Source of the DNA: Serendipita indica DSM 11827
Taxonomy: Eukaryota > Basidiomycota > Agaricomycetes > Sebacinales > Serendipitaceae
DNA length: 64,000 nucleotides
Assembly (NCBI GenBank): GCA_910890315.1
Contig: CAJVGD010000046.1
Location: forward strand, 434,001-498,000
Reading direction: 5' to 3'
Under the pieces are notes generated by a model. It saw only the letters and a program-made list of their open reading frames with translations. It searched no databases and had not been told where the DNA came from. Both the position numbers and the translations under genes were made by a program. Of the stretch, positions 1-10,813 are shown piece by piece. Position 1 is the stretch's first letter. Every line of letters begins with the position of its first letter.

Positions 1-1562
1 TCTCAATGGGGACTACGTTGACGGTGCCGTCCGGAGCCGCCTCTTTGGCAGAAAACTATAAGCTTTTAGACTCGGAGAAACTGTAGCTATCCTTGCGTAC
101 ACTATGAGGCAGGTCTAGAAAATGTGAGCAAAAGAAGTCAATTCTTGGAATGAGACTCGCCTAGTGCACCACTCGCAAACGTAGCATTGAACTGAAGTTC
201 CCGAACCTCGCGGTTGGCGATGCGGGGAGAAGCACTCGGAGTTGTACCCATTGGAGTTCTCACCAGGTCTGAAGGAGACAATCAATCTTGTGGATAGAAA
301 GCTGATGGCGCAATACCCAAGCCAGTACCTGTCTCATCATCAGCATACGTCTTTAAGGGTGCATGGCACGTACCACTCGAGCAACAGTCAAAGACCGCCA
401 CCAGGCTGCATCCCTTCGGAAGTGGTTTCACCAGAATATCATGTAGTTGCTGATGGCAGGTAAGTGGGTGCAGGGGGGAGGGAACTACTCACATCGTCAA
501 CAATGATCTTGCCGTCCGCGCAGCATATAACTGTAAACCAGATAAGCGCACCCCACGCTAAAGAGTCTACGTACCCTCATCCAACCCGTCGGCTTCATCC
601 CCATCCAGGTCTTGTATCTGAGAGCCATGGCCAGCAACTAAGCGCGGGTCAGCGTATTCCTTTACAATAATGATCTCACAATGCATGAATAAATGATCTC
701 CCGGTTGAGCTTCGTGTACGAGCATAAATAAATGGTCAAACTGGTAGTGGCAATGTTTAGCCAAGGGAATCGAGAGGGGTAGTGGTACATACGACGACTC
801 TCTGGGTCGGATAGTATATCGAATGTGAATCCTCATCCTTGAGCATCATGATGTTCCTTTCCGGCCAGTTGTAGTTGTCTGCCCTCTCTTCAGATGAGTG
901 GACAGGTCATTGGGTGGAACTCACCAATTAGCAGTCTTTTCATATCTTCCACATCATTATGTGGCCCCTTCAGTTCAGTCCCCTTGATTCCAACCTTGCG
1001 GATGGATCAGAAGAGGGCAGAGTACAATGAACAATAGACGGCAGACCAAGAGGGCTCGTTGCTTGGGCTTGCCTACGGTATCGCTGAATTTATATCCGTA
1101 ATGTTCCACGAGAGCTGGGACGTTAAAGTCACTCGGATCGACTTCAACAACGCCTTCGGGAATCGCTAATCAAGTATTAGAAGTGGTCCATGGACTGTAC
1201 ACAAGACCTCTCACGAAAGTTTTCCTGTAAGAATCTGTTTAAACGTCATCAAGTGTCCAATAAACCCAATAGAATACGCACCGCTCGCTCCACGGCTCGA
1301 GTGGGATAGCAAGGTCATCGTCGAGGTCGAAGACCTCCTGCTCCTGTGCTTCTGTAGGAGGCTCCTTGAGCTCAAACTCGAGCCCATCGTCAATCTGTGG
1401 CCTCGTTGACGAGCAATTATCAGCCCAGCCTGAACTCGCGCCACGAGATTGTGCGTACTGTGGGTCGGAAGAGAGCGGGGAAATGGCCTGTACAATGCGT
1501 TCGTCATTTCTTCTCGTGGCTCCTCTCGCCGTCGTGCCGCCTTGGGCGGAGATCGCTGACAT
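1..1562 (-). CDS. Metacaspase (caspase-like cysteine protease), 3' partial
   Basis: Type I metacaspase-like peptidase C14, a Ca-dependent Arg/Lys-specific cysteine protease family linked in fungi to stress, ageing and protein quality control. Spliced on the minus strand, the reading runs from an N-terminal acidic, low-complexity region through a caspase fold: RALLVGIKGTELKGPHNDVE, then NYNWPERNIMMLKDEDS, the catalytic-His motif HFAGHGSQ followed by DLDGDEADGLDE, then VICCADGKIIVDD and the catalytic-Cys motif VFDCCSSG. At least seven short introns are needed, and His and Cys motifs lie in separate exons. Family members usually read DSCHSG, so the residue after the Cys is changed from His to Ser. 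After the Cys exon a join to DLPHSV (near 110) looks right but uses a long intron. The p10 part is not resolved and the gene probably continues left of the window. No zinc-finger prodomain is seen. Confidence 0.8.
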
Positions 1563-1793
1563 CTTTGACAGAAGCGTCCTGGATTCTGAGGCTGTTGATT
1601 ACACTTTAGAACCTTGGCACGATTTATTATGCAGATGCAATCTTTTCGAGGTGATGTCGGATTCCAAGAGACTCAGCGCTTCTTCCAATTGTAGATTCGG
1701 ATTGCTGGGTTCATTCACTCACTTATCCTACAAGTACGGCTATCCTACAAACGCAAACAAACCAAGAATAGGACCAAGATGATAGTAAGACAA

Positions 1794-3872
1794 TTATAAT
1801 TCCTCCGAGTGTGTCCCAGGCGAGTCTTCACTCGGAGCAGGTTGGGGTTTGATAGATGATGATGACGGGTTTGGGTATTCAGGAAGGGCACCTTCGACTC
1901 GGTCCAAAGGAGGCGTTCGAGGTGTTGGGGAGGATGGTGAGGAAGACTCGGAAGCCTGCTCCGCAGGTTCCAACCTAGGGGACGGCGCAGGCTCGGGGGG
2001 TTCTAATAGAGTATCGATGAGCAGAGGGCGTTGTCCGAGTTCGATTTGCCGTTGCCGCCATCTGACTCGTACGGCGAGATCCACCATGAAATCCGGATGG
2101 CCGTACCGAAGAGGAGGACAGAGCTCCGGTAACTCCCAATCTGGTGGAAGCTCGAGACGCGTCGTACCATCCTCGCACTTGACGTGGACGGGCCGGAATG
2201 TGCCTATTGTACTTTTGTGCCGGAACGGGATAAGCTAAGATGCACGTCAGTCAAAGGTGCTGGGAGAGGAACCGATTGCGCACTCCAAGATTTTCCATGA
2301 CCCTTCGGAATAGGAGTGTATAATCCCACTTTAGACCCATACTCGTTGCGTGCTTTGGCGTAATGCGCTGCAAAAGTTCTGGACGATCACCGAAATAGCG
2401 CTTGAGAGTCGCATGATAATCTTTGCATATTTGGTATCGGTGGGATTGGTCATCTCTCGCTACATCCTTCAGCCTGTGCCACGTCTTTTGTGGGTACCAT
2501 TCCAGCAACCAGTATTGCCAAGGCTGATCCGAGTTGCCCGTAAGGACCTCGCATGGGGTGTACCCACAAGCATGCGAGAGCGCACACGGGCTGAGTTCGG
2601 TGAAGATGATAAAAGGAGCCTCTGGTTTTGACGCTTCAGCCATGTCGAGAAGAACGGGCAGGAAGGGTGTATGTCTCGGAACAAGGAGCTCATTTTCCTG
2701 TTCAAAGATGGCATTCCTGACGCGTATCGCACGCTCGCGTTGTTCTTGTGATTCCGTAGTCTTGATCCAGGTTTCAAACATCTCGCGAACATGGTTCATT
2801 TCCTGGATTCCAGTGAGCTCACGACCAGGATCCGAGCAAAAAAAGTAAACGCACATTTATTGTAAAGTGGCGTCGATTCCGATACCGGTTTTCCATAACC
2901 ACATTGTACTCCTGGCGATGATAAAACTGTATATCGATGTGAACCAGGTATGTCGCTTGATGTGGGGTGAGAGCATACCTTTTCGACCTTTGACCATAAT
3001 CCAGCTCCCACTTCCTTGATAGCTGGAACTTCGACCGTGGGGAGGAAATGTTCCGAGTCGCATTTGACGCAAATACCGAGCCGCTTTTTTACTCGTTCTA
3101 ACGCATAGTTGGGTTGGAACACCGGGTGGTTCAGCAGGGTATTCTGATAAGTTTCGCCAAAATCGTTTGTAGGCGTCATCTCCATTGGTTCCTGGTCGCA
3201 AGAGGTGGTGAGTACGAGCGCTTGGTCGCACACACGAGGTTCTCGGATAGGAGCCGGCTACGGAATATCACTATCTGTCGCGAGACACACAAATGGAAGA
3301 CGTACGGGTGGAGAGACTTTCTTCAAAACTGAAGGCGGAAGATTACCAGCCGCGACAACTGCAGTGACCTTTGCAAGCACATTGCGGTTGTTCTGCTCGG
3401 CTTCTGCGAGCATTGAGTGGCAATTGGCAATTTCAGCTTTGTAGGCGCTTTCAAGATCGGCTATGCGCCGTTCATACTCGTGCACTTTCACCGTCAGTTT
3501 TGCCACTGCCTGTTGGGCCATTTCTGACAGTTCGTATGTCTTCTCCGAGTCGCGTTCGTATTGTTCGATGGTATCTCTCGACTCCTCGAGATCATGTAGG
3601 TATTCGAGCACGCGTGTGTGACTTTCTGCCCATCTTGCACGATCCTCGTACATGTTTCGCTGGACCCGGAGCGCCTGCTGGTTGAGGCTCTGTTTGGAGG
3701 CGAGCAGCTCGGTAATATCCTTTTGCATGGTCTCCTCTATGGCCAGGGCCCACGCGTGATCGACTTCGAAGAGGGACTTGGGAACCCAGTCGGTGACGGC
3801 AACCTTGTCCAACTGGCACGCAATGTTGAAGCACGGCCGCACAACATTGGTCCCTTTTTGTAGCTTAGACAT
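1794..3872 (-). CDS. Unrecognised coiled-coil protein
   Basis: Not recognised. The start at 3872 opens a first exon of about 200 residues whose second half (roughly residues 45-150) is heptad-like and charged, consistent with a long coiled coil. After an intron of about 100 nt come EPMEMTPTNDFG..., ending WSKVEK, then EYNVVMENRYRNRRHF, then an exon starting EMNHVREMFETW, and a last exon starting LIPFRHKSTIG that ends in a Pro/Ser/Glu-rich tail with stop at 1794. The four introns have good donors and branch sites and keep frame, giving a protein of roughly 580 residues. The middle has many aromatic residues (WYPQKTWHRL, LKWDYTLLF) and looks folded. No signal peptide or membrane segment is seen. 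Only 57 bp separate it from the gene upstream on the same strand. It may be a lineage-restricted fungal protein. Confidence 0.65.
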
Positions 3873-3929
3873 CTCAATCTCTACTTTTCGATCTAGAAAA
3901 TGGTCCGGGCAGGTCAGTGGAAGCAGTTG

Positions 3930-4946
3930 TCAGCGTGGAGAAAACTTGCCGTGTCGACGAATGGTCCAACGGACCACAAATGCCGCCAAGGAGCACGTTG
4001 TGATCAAATATACCGACGCGATGTAGAGGTCGTCCCAAAATTCGGCTGCTGTCTGAGGAACGGTCTCGGTGTGCAGCGTATACGACCCCCACTTCCAGAA
4101 ATAAGCTCCACTTGGACTGAGGCTCGTGGCAGTGTCAATAGACACGCGAGTGAACCACAATCGCAAGGCGAAGCCGACTATCCGGACTGTCCAGGCCATG
4201 AGGGTGGCTCGGGGAGAGGGGTCGGGGCGACGACGACGGAAGAACGCGTAGCAAATGACAACAAAGAGCTCGAAAGCCTCGTAGACGGCAGCACCGCGAA
4301 GCAATTGGGCGACAACACCGTCATACTGGCCAAAGGGGACTTGGCGAGGCGGCAGGAGCGGGCGAGCGTACCCGGGGTAAAAGGTGACCAGGGGAACATT
4401 ACCGAAGAGAGTAGTGATGAGGATTAAGACGGAGATTGGACTGGTTGCGAGGCCACACCAGGCATTGGACCGGCGAAAAGACTTGGGCACGACGAGCAAG
4501 TTGGTGATGAGGCCAATGGAAATTGTCGCAAAAATCGGAATTGCAAACATATAAGCGAGGAAGGTAAAGTTGTGGGAGATGTTTGTGGTTAGCTTCCATC
4601 CGGCATCGATAAACTGTCTGATGTTGGACGGTGAGGCAAAGGTCGGATTGCCGGCGAGAAAGTCCCATGTCGTAAAGGGAAGATGAATTTCAGGTTCGGG
4701 TGGAAATTGGTCGACGCCAAGAATAATGCGCTGGAGATCCTTGGGCTGACTGGCGGTGTGTTTCTTGATAAACTCTGCGACAAGTCGCAGAATGTCCTCT
4801 TTGGAGGACATTGTTGGCGATAAAGCTGCTACCCTATCGTTTGTGGGATTCTGGAAGCTGGTTTCGCAATTGGCGCGTTGTTGTTGGCTGCCCGAGGATG
4901 GGATGGGCAGGTTCCAAGAGACGCTGGTTAGCTTGGTAGCAGCCAC
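3930..4946 (-). CDS. Unrecognised multi-pass membrane protein
   Basis: Single-exon frame of 338 codons from the first Met at 4946. A second in-frame Met at 4811 (MSSKEDILRLVAEF) may be the real start because the leading 45 residues are low complexity. About five hydrophobic segments follow the soluble N-terminal third: near FLAYMFAIPIFATISIGLI, VLILITTLFGNVPLV, a stretch around EAFELFVVICYAFF, LMAWTVRIVGFALRLWF and LYIASVYLITTCSLAAFVV. A basic loop FFRRRRPDP follows one segment. The soluble N-terminus carries the potential sequons NISHNFT. I do not recognise a family. It reads head-to-head with the PRM10-like gene across about 300-440 bp and lies just upstream of the coiled-coil gene on the same strand. 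Confidence 0.65.
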   Translation of the reverse strand: MAATKLTSVSWNLPIPSSGSQQQRANCETSFQNPTNDRVAALSPTMSSKEDILRLVAEFIKKHTASQPKDLQRIILGVDQFPPEPEIHLPFTTWDFLAGNPTFASPSNIRQFIDAGWKLTTNISHNFTFLAYMFAIPIFATISIGLITNLLVVPKSFRRSNAWCGLATSPISVLILITTLFGNVPLVTFYPGYARPLLPPRQVPFGQYDGVVAQLLRGAAVYEAFELFVVICYAFFRRRRPDPSPRATLMAWTVRIVGFALRLWFTRVSIDTATSLSPSGAYFWKWGSYTLHTETVPQTAAEFWDDLYIASVYLITTCSLAAFVVRWTIRRHGKFSPR

Positions 4947-5252
4947 ACTTTACAATTATGCACGAACACGGCGCGATGACTACTCGATAAACTGTGAAAA
5001 TACACTATCAAGAAATATTCAACATGTTATTGCTCGCGCAGCTACGTGTCTGATGAGCCGAAGAAGGAAACCCGCCACGACCTTTTCAGCGCCATTTAAC
5101 ACGTGTTCATCATCATTAGGAGTCAAATGAAAACAGGTTAAACTTGAAATGCAGATAGTCCCGGGGTTGCGGTAGCACTCTTCGACCTCTCCACATTTTC
5201 CCCGTCGGTGGCCCGGCTGTCTACGGTATCCTTGATTGCTCTTTAGAGAGCC
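4947..5252. promoter_or_regulatory. Divergent intergenic region
   Basis: Gap between the start of the unrecognised membrane protein (minus) and the PRM10-like gene (plus). It should hold both promoters. I see no clear TATA box, repeat or RNA gene in it. Confidence 0.4.
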
Positions 5253-8102
5253 ATGCAGGCAGAGCAAGGCTCACTGGATCATCTGCATGACCCAATCGTC
5301 GCTAGTCCCATCACGCCGCGCGACATCTATGACGAGGCAGAAGCCATTCGTGGGCGACGACGAGTGCAATGGGGACCCAACCAGAAGAAGACGATGAGCA
5401 AGGATGAAACTCTGCTCGACGAGGCTGCAAAAAATGTTAGGAATCAAATCCGTACCTCTCAAGCTGATAACTCAATGCCTTTAGACGGGTGTATTCTCTA
5501 CTCTTCGCAAATCTTTGACAAGACACCAAGATAGTCTGGGACGGAAGCCCGAGACATCCCCTTCACGCCAGCTGAGCGTGTTTGTCGACGCCGACGAAAC
5601 AGAGGGTCTACCCGCCTTGACCCAGACGGACACGGAACCCGAACAAAAGAGTAACGAGCCAGAAGGTGAAATGTCGACGTCTTGGCCACGACGCCGTACA
5701 AGCCGGAATTCACGGGCCGACCCAGAAATCGGAACGATCCAAGAAGGAAAGCCCGTGTTAGACACCTTTGAATCGACGCTGAGCAAAAGCTCGGGAGTGC
5801 TATCTACACTCCTATTCATGCACGACCGCCAACCAGGCCAACCCTCGCCGAGCAGCCCCTCTTCTTCGTCGGACACACCACTCCCACCAAGCTCTAAACG
5901 CGATGCCAAACGTTCGTCAAAGTCCCGCTCTGAACGACCAAGAGGGATGCACTGCGCCATAGCATTGAGAATGTGTTTAGCTTGCTCCATCGCGACGACG
6001 TTCCAGAAGAAGCCGGGACGGGTGCGGGCGTGTTTGGACCACTAGTTGCGGCGACAGGAAACCTGGCGAGCGTAGCAGCACCGACGAATGCATCACTAGC
6101 ACCAGATTTGACGCGTCCGGGCTACCGACTCTCTCGTTACTCGCATGCAGAGAAGAGTCCACCATCTTCGCGTCCACAAAGTCTTCGTCGGGAATCTGGC
6201 ACGGTGTCTCCTGATAATGGGGGTAGCAGGACTCCGCGTACACCGTCACATGCAGTTCATAGCGCACTCAAGGCGAGCGGGATCTCGTCTGCACTCAAGT
6301 CGATGACCCCAGCGAGCTCGAGACGCAACTCGCCTCATACGACGGACACTGAAGGTGAGGTACAAGAAGTGAAGCGTAAGCGACGGAAAACAAAGCGCAA
6401 GCGAGACGACATTTATGTGGGTTGGTTGTCGAATGCGTGAGGGAGGTTTGCTGACGAGGTGAATAGATTACGATGCATATCGCCAACATTGTCCACCGAC
6501 AAAACTTTATCCTCAAGCTTGCACGGGCCTTTCTCATGTGCGTCGTTTATTCTTTGCCACTGACTGTCCTCATCGTCGATAGGTTTGGCGCACCGTCGCA
6601 TCGAATTGAGAGCCAGATCCAAGCGACTGCGCGTATCCTAAGCCTCAATGTGTCGTCTGTATACCTACCGAATCTGGTGCTCATCTCATTCAACGACACT
6701 GCGACGGGCACGTCGAACATCAAGTTTATCAAACAGAGCCCGTCGCTCGATCTGGGCAAGCTAGTTGATGCGTATGCGCTATATTGGTGTGTAATACATG
6801 ACAAGACGAGCGTGTCAGAGGCATCAGAGCAACTCGACGTATTGATGCTTCGACTGCCGATCTACAGAGGCCCGCTTACGGTGTTGATTGGCGGGTTCTG
6901 CTCTGCGTTTATCTGCCCGATCGCATTTAGGGGGAGCTTTGTGGATGCGCTAATCGCATTTCCGCTGGGCGCGCTGCTCGTGTATGTGCAAACATTATCC
7001 GCAAAGAATGAGCTGTACAACAACGTATTCGAGTGCGTGTCCCCTTTCTCGACGAAAGAGTGTTTGGGTTGACAAAGGAGATAAGGCTGGTGATTGCGAC
7101 GCTCATGTCTTTTCTCTCGGGCGCGCTAGCGTCGACAGGCAAGTTTTGCTACTCGGCCGTGGCGTCGGCATCAATTGTGCTCATCTTACCGGGCTACATT
7201 GTGCTCTCTGGTTCACTCGAGATTGCGAGTCGGAATATTTCGGCAGGGGCGGTAAGAATGTGCTACGCGGTGATTTACAGCCTGTTCCTCGGGTTTGGAC
7301 TCGCGATGGGCGCAGAGGTGTATCATCAAGTCAGCAAGAGTGACGTGGTTGGTAATTCAGACTTTCTGTGTCAATTGTCGCATCGGCCAGATGGGCCATG
7401 GTGGCAGCGCACGCCGTCAGCCAAATGGGGTGAGTTTGGAGGATGTACCATCCATTCTGGGCTCATCCGTTGATAGCATTTTTATGTGCGCCGATGTACT
7501 CCCTATTCCTTACGTTACGAAACCAGGCGCCGTTTTGGGAAAAGGAGCTTGTAAGTTCTATCCCACGCGACAAGCGAGGCGTGCTGATGAATTGTAGTAC
7601 GTGTCGGTATTGATCGCATGTGGAGGGTGGACAGCGAACCATTTTGCGTCTGCGCGGTTTGTGAACCGAAGCGATATTAGCTCAGCCATTGGGTAAGCCT
7701 CGTGTGTGTGTGCTCTACTGTCTAATCGACTGACGGGATGACAGGGCATTTGTGGTGGGGGTTGCCGGCCATCTATACGGGCGATTGTTCCAAGGGAACG
7801 CGTTTGTGGTTATGTACGTGGGTGCCAGGTTGGTTTGGGATGGTTGGCTGATATATATATTCTATCTGGTCAGGATCACGGGGATACTGTTTCAATTGCC
7901 GTCTGGGCTGTCGAACGGGGGGTTGCTGGCGTTTGCGAGCCAGTCGACCGAAGGCAGTGCGACGACGTATGCGTCTGGGTTCGGCGTGGCGGAACAATTG
8001 GTATCGGTCGCAGTGGGCCTGACGGTCGGGTTGTTCATCGCAGCCGTCGTGGTGCATCCGTGGAAGACGTCGAGGCGGGGGACGGCCCTGTTCGCGTTGT
8101 AG
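5253..8102 (+). CDS. PRM10: Pheromone-regulated membrane protein 10 / ThrE-like transporter
   Basis: Member of the DUF1212/ThrE family that includes yeast PRM10 and bacterial Thr/Ser exporters; the fungal substrate is not established. A long soluble Ser/Pro/basic N-terminus (about 5253-6475) contains NTGVFSTLRKSL, a polybasic run VKRKRRKTKRKRDD and many phosphorylatable Ser. The family core begins NFILKLARAFLMFGAPSHRI, followed by several hydrophobic helices (GPLTVLIGGFCSAFICPIAF, YSLFLGFGLAMGAEVYHQ) and ends with NRSDISSAIG, AFVVGVAGHLYGRLFQGN and GILFQLPSGLSNGG. About seven short introns fit. The least certain join is near 5868-5944, where a 77-nt intron restores frame (SSSSDALRHSIENVF). 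Location is inferred to be the plasma or an endomembrane. Confidence 0.85.
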
Positions 8103-8731
8103 TATCGATTATGGGTATTGACTATTTTGGATATTTGACAGATGATTTCTCACGGGTTCGCTCGCAGCGAAAGAGCGCAGCGGATCTAGGGAATGAGAAT
8201 GGGCCCGCAGATAGTGTCACTACAGGTGCTGTAGACTGTCAACTGTCGACTGTCGACTGTAGTGCTGCTGCAAATGGACCGAATTGCTGGATACCGGTCT
8301 CCCAGCATTTCGAAGTTCTGGCTCTGTTGATTCGACGCGAGATGCTGACGGGGCAAAACCCATTCAATTGCTGGTTAGCTCCGTCCTCGTGGATCAAGTT
8401 GATAGGGGCTTTCAGATTAGATTCCACGCAAAGCTAGGACGTGTCAACCATTGAGGCTACGTTGTGGCAACATGTATAATGTTCTAATAATCGAATCCGA
8501 AGAGGCGGGCACAGGGCCAACTGAATCGGTGGGCGGGCACGGGTTCCAGGCGGGACCGATGAGGCGGCAAAGAGTCATTGGCCAGAGGTTGTGCTGGGTG
8601 ACTTTGGCTGTGCCGCAACCTATTGGCCCATAATATAAGAAAGACCCGTCAAGGCTGGTCGAGATGACCACGTAGCTACACCTCTCCCCCCTTCTGATTT
8701 ACAACTTGGATTCCAACCACTACTAGCACTT
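8103..8731. promoter_or_regulatory. Intergenic region with CCAAT/TATA-like promoter
   Basis: No gene is seen. A short tandem 7-mer lies at 8235-8255. Near its right end an inverted CCAAT box (attgg, about 8622) is followed by an AT-rich TATA-like ATAATATAAG (8630-8639), about 95 bp before the ATG of the zinc-cluster regulator. The final 50 bases are pyrimidine-rich, as in many fungal 5' leaders. Confidence 0.5.
8235..8260. repeat. Short tandem 7-mer repeat
   Basis: Three adjacent copies of ACTGTC(A/G) at 8235-8241, 8242-8248 and 8249-8255 plus a partial fourth. It lies in the gap between the PRM10-like gene and the zinc-cluster gene. It contains two SalI-like GTCGAC palindromes. No function is evident. 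Confidence 0.7.
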
Positions 8732-10458
8732 ATGCCTCGCAGCCGCACTCGCACCTCGTCCTGCGCCATCCCCGCGCCCCCACGCTCAAAGGCGGGCTGC
8801 TGGACATGTAGGATCCGTCGTAAACGCTGCGACGAGCAACAGGACGAGTCTGGAGCTTGCCAGGCTTGTGTCAGGCTCGATATCGACTGTCTAGGATGGG
8901 GAACTCGCAGACCAGACTGGTGCAGGGTACGTCCGCCTTCGTCCCTCCGCTGCAATTACTCACAAGTCCCCCTCCCCCCCCACAGGACAAGGACAAGCTT
9001 GCAGAATACAAGCTCAGACTCAAGAGGAAACTCTGCACCCGTGCTGGCACACGCCCGTCTGCAGCTCGCCACGCCCAGCCCACTCAAATGGCCTCGACGT
9101 CGACCACTGAACCCGCGGAAGAGAGAGACCAAGTCGAGTCCCAGGTCGATGAAGACGAAAAGGACACTGGCAAGTGCGACCACTCCCGATCCGTACGACT
9201 CTCTGACTTATTCTGCGCACGTCCAGGCTTTGAACTCTTTGACAACCCGGAATGCTGGCAGTTCTCCCCCGAGTTTACGCTCCCAACGTCCACCTGCAAC
9301 CTCCAGGCGACATACTCCAAATCGGCCTTGGCCAGCCTCGTCCCGCATCTGTACTCGCTCACCCAGCCCGTCCCCTCTGCCTATCGCACCCTCCTCCACC
9401 AGATTCTCGATTTGCATCAATATAAATCCTCCGTCTGCGCCGCACCAGAGACCGTCGCCAGTCGCGCACGCGCAGTCGAAGAGGCACTCGAGCTTCTTGC
9501 CCGCCGCGCCCATTTTAATACCGCGTTTACCTCTCTCACCGGGTTTGAATTCGATCCGACGGCATTCCTCTTCGACTCTCATCAATCCCCGCAAACAGCG
9601 ACCATGGCAGGCATGTTTAGCCCCTCGACCCCGTTCTCGCCCCTCAGCGACAACTCGTATGGTCTCCTCTCGCCCGCGACGACAATGTGGAGCCCAGATC
9701 TCGTCCCTGACACTCTCTCGAGCGCCCCGACGTCCCCTGCCGTCCCCGGTCTTACGCCCATCATTCCGACGTCCAACCTGCTGTCCAACGTCAACGACTG
9801 GTTTGCTGGTTACGACCATTTCCAATCTCCGACCTATATGGCACCAACCCCTTCCACTCCGGCCCAACAGCACGCGTCGCTCGACATGCTCGGCTTGAGA
9901 TTGGGATTGGATGGGCTCGAACTGGGCATTGACGGTGCGAACCATGGTGCGAGCGAAGAGTATCTCATCTTCCAAAACGACCACCTCGCTCACCCGCAAA
10001 TCTCCCTTTTCCCACCTTCGCCATCGCAATCCAAGTCGCTTCCTTCCCCCGCCGCGGCCTCGTCGTCTTCCATGCCATCTCCTCCTCCAGTACACCAACC
10101 ATACTCGTCGCCAAGGTCCGAGACGGAGAATGCAGATCCATTCGGGATCCACCACAAGACGTGCTTGCTCCTCTTGCACACCCTCGTCCTCGGTTCTCCA
10201 ATCCACGAAACCGAGCGTCTACTCCAAGACTTGACGGCGCAGTTTTCGGGTCTGACGACGTTGGCAGGGTGCGTCGAGTATGCGTTTGCCGCCCTTCTTG
10301 CGGGTGCATTGAGCACGTCGGCGGACCGACGCGCGCTCTTCCGTGACGTGGTCAATTCCATCGAGTCGACGACGACGATGACGATCAACGTCAAGGCGAC
10401 TGGGCTTGCTATGGGCCAGTGCGAGAGCTTGCTTTGCGAGGCGTGGAATGCCTGCTAA
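8732..10458 (+). CDS. Zn2Cys6 transcription factor
   Basis: Fungal zinc-cluster regulator. Exon 1 (8732-8926, 65 codons) carries the DNA-binding binuclear cluster CWTCRIRRKRC then GACQACVRLDIDC, all six Cys present with the C-x2-C-x6-C halves and basic residues between the first Cys. A 59-nt intron with a polypyrimidine/C-run acceptor leads to exon 2 (8986-10458), giving about 555 residues. After a short basic linker (KDKLAEYKLRLKRK) comes an acidic stretch, then a helical region YSKSALASLVPHLYSLTQ and ALELLARRAHFNTAF resembling the start of the fungal-specific TF domain. A long Ser/Pro-rich mid-region follows, then a C-terminal helical part ending NACstop. Target genes cannot be told from sequence. 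The high Pro/Ser content fits an activation domain. Confidence 0.9.
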
Positions 10459-10813
10459 ATCAATCTCATGACCTGGTTTAATTGGATGGACGATAAAGTG
10501 CTTACGACCATTCCGTTTTTTGCCTATTCTATATCTCCCATGTCAACTTGTTCTCCGTGTATTCTTGTACAATATCTGGAAACATTACGCAACGCAATAG
10601 ACATACATCCGTCTACATTCTTCATCTCAATGAGCTTCACTATTGGAATGGAATGCAGAGATTCACGCAAGCAATGAACTGGTCTGTGCGCTCGCTTCTT
10701 TTCCAACGCTATATAACCCCGTAAATTTGCTGAAATGGGCTCGTTAACAACTTGCTTTCCCTCTCCTTTTCTACTCTAGATCGTCTACATTAACACTCTG
10801 TCACTCGTTTCTC
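10459..10813. promoter_or_regulatory. Intergenic region with TATA box for the secreted repeat protein
   Basis: Holds the 3' end of the zinc-cluster gene and the promoter of the next gene. A TATATAA box at 10710-10716 lies about 100 bp before the ATG at 10814, followed by a strongly pyrimidine-rich leader (10750-10790). This arrangement suggests an inducible or highly expressed gene. Confidence 0.55.

Noticed and set aside
9208-10206. 332-codon open frame on the minus strand
   Set aside because: It is the antisense shadow of the zinc-cluster regulator; composition is Arg/Gly-rich as expected from reversed Pro/Ser codons and no motif is present.
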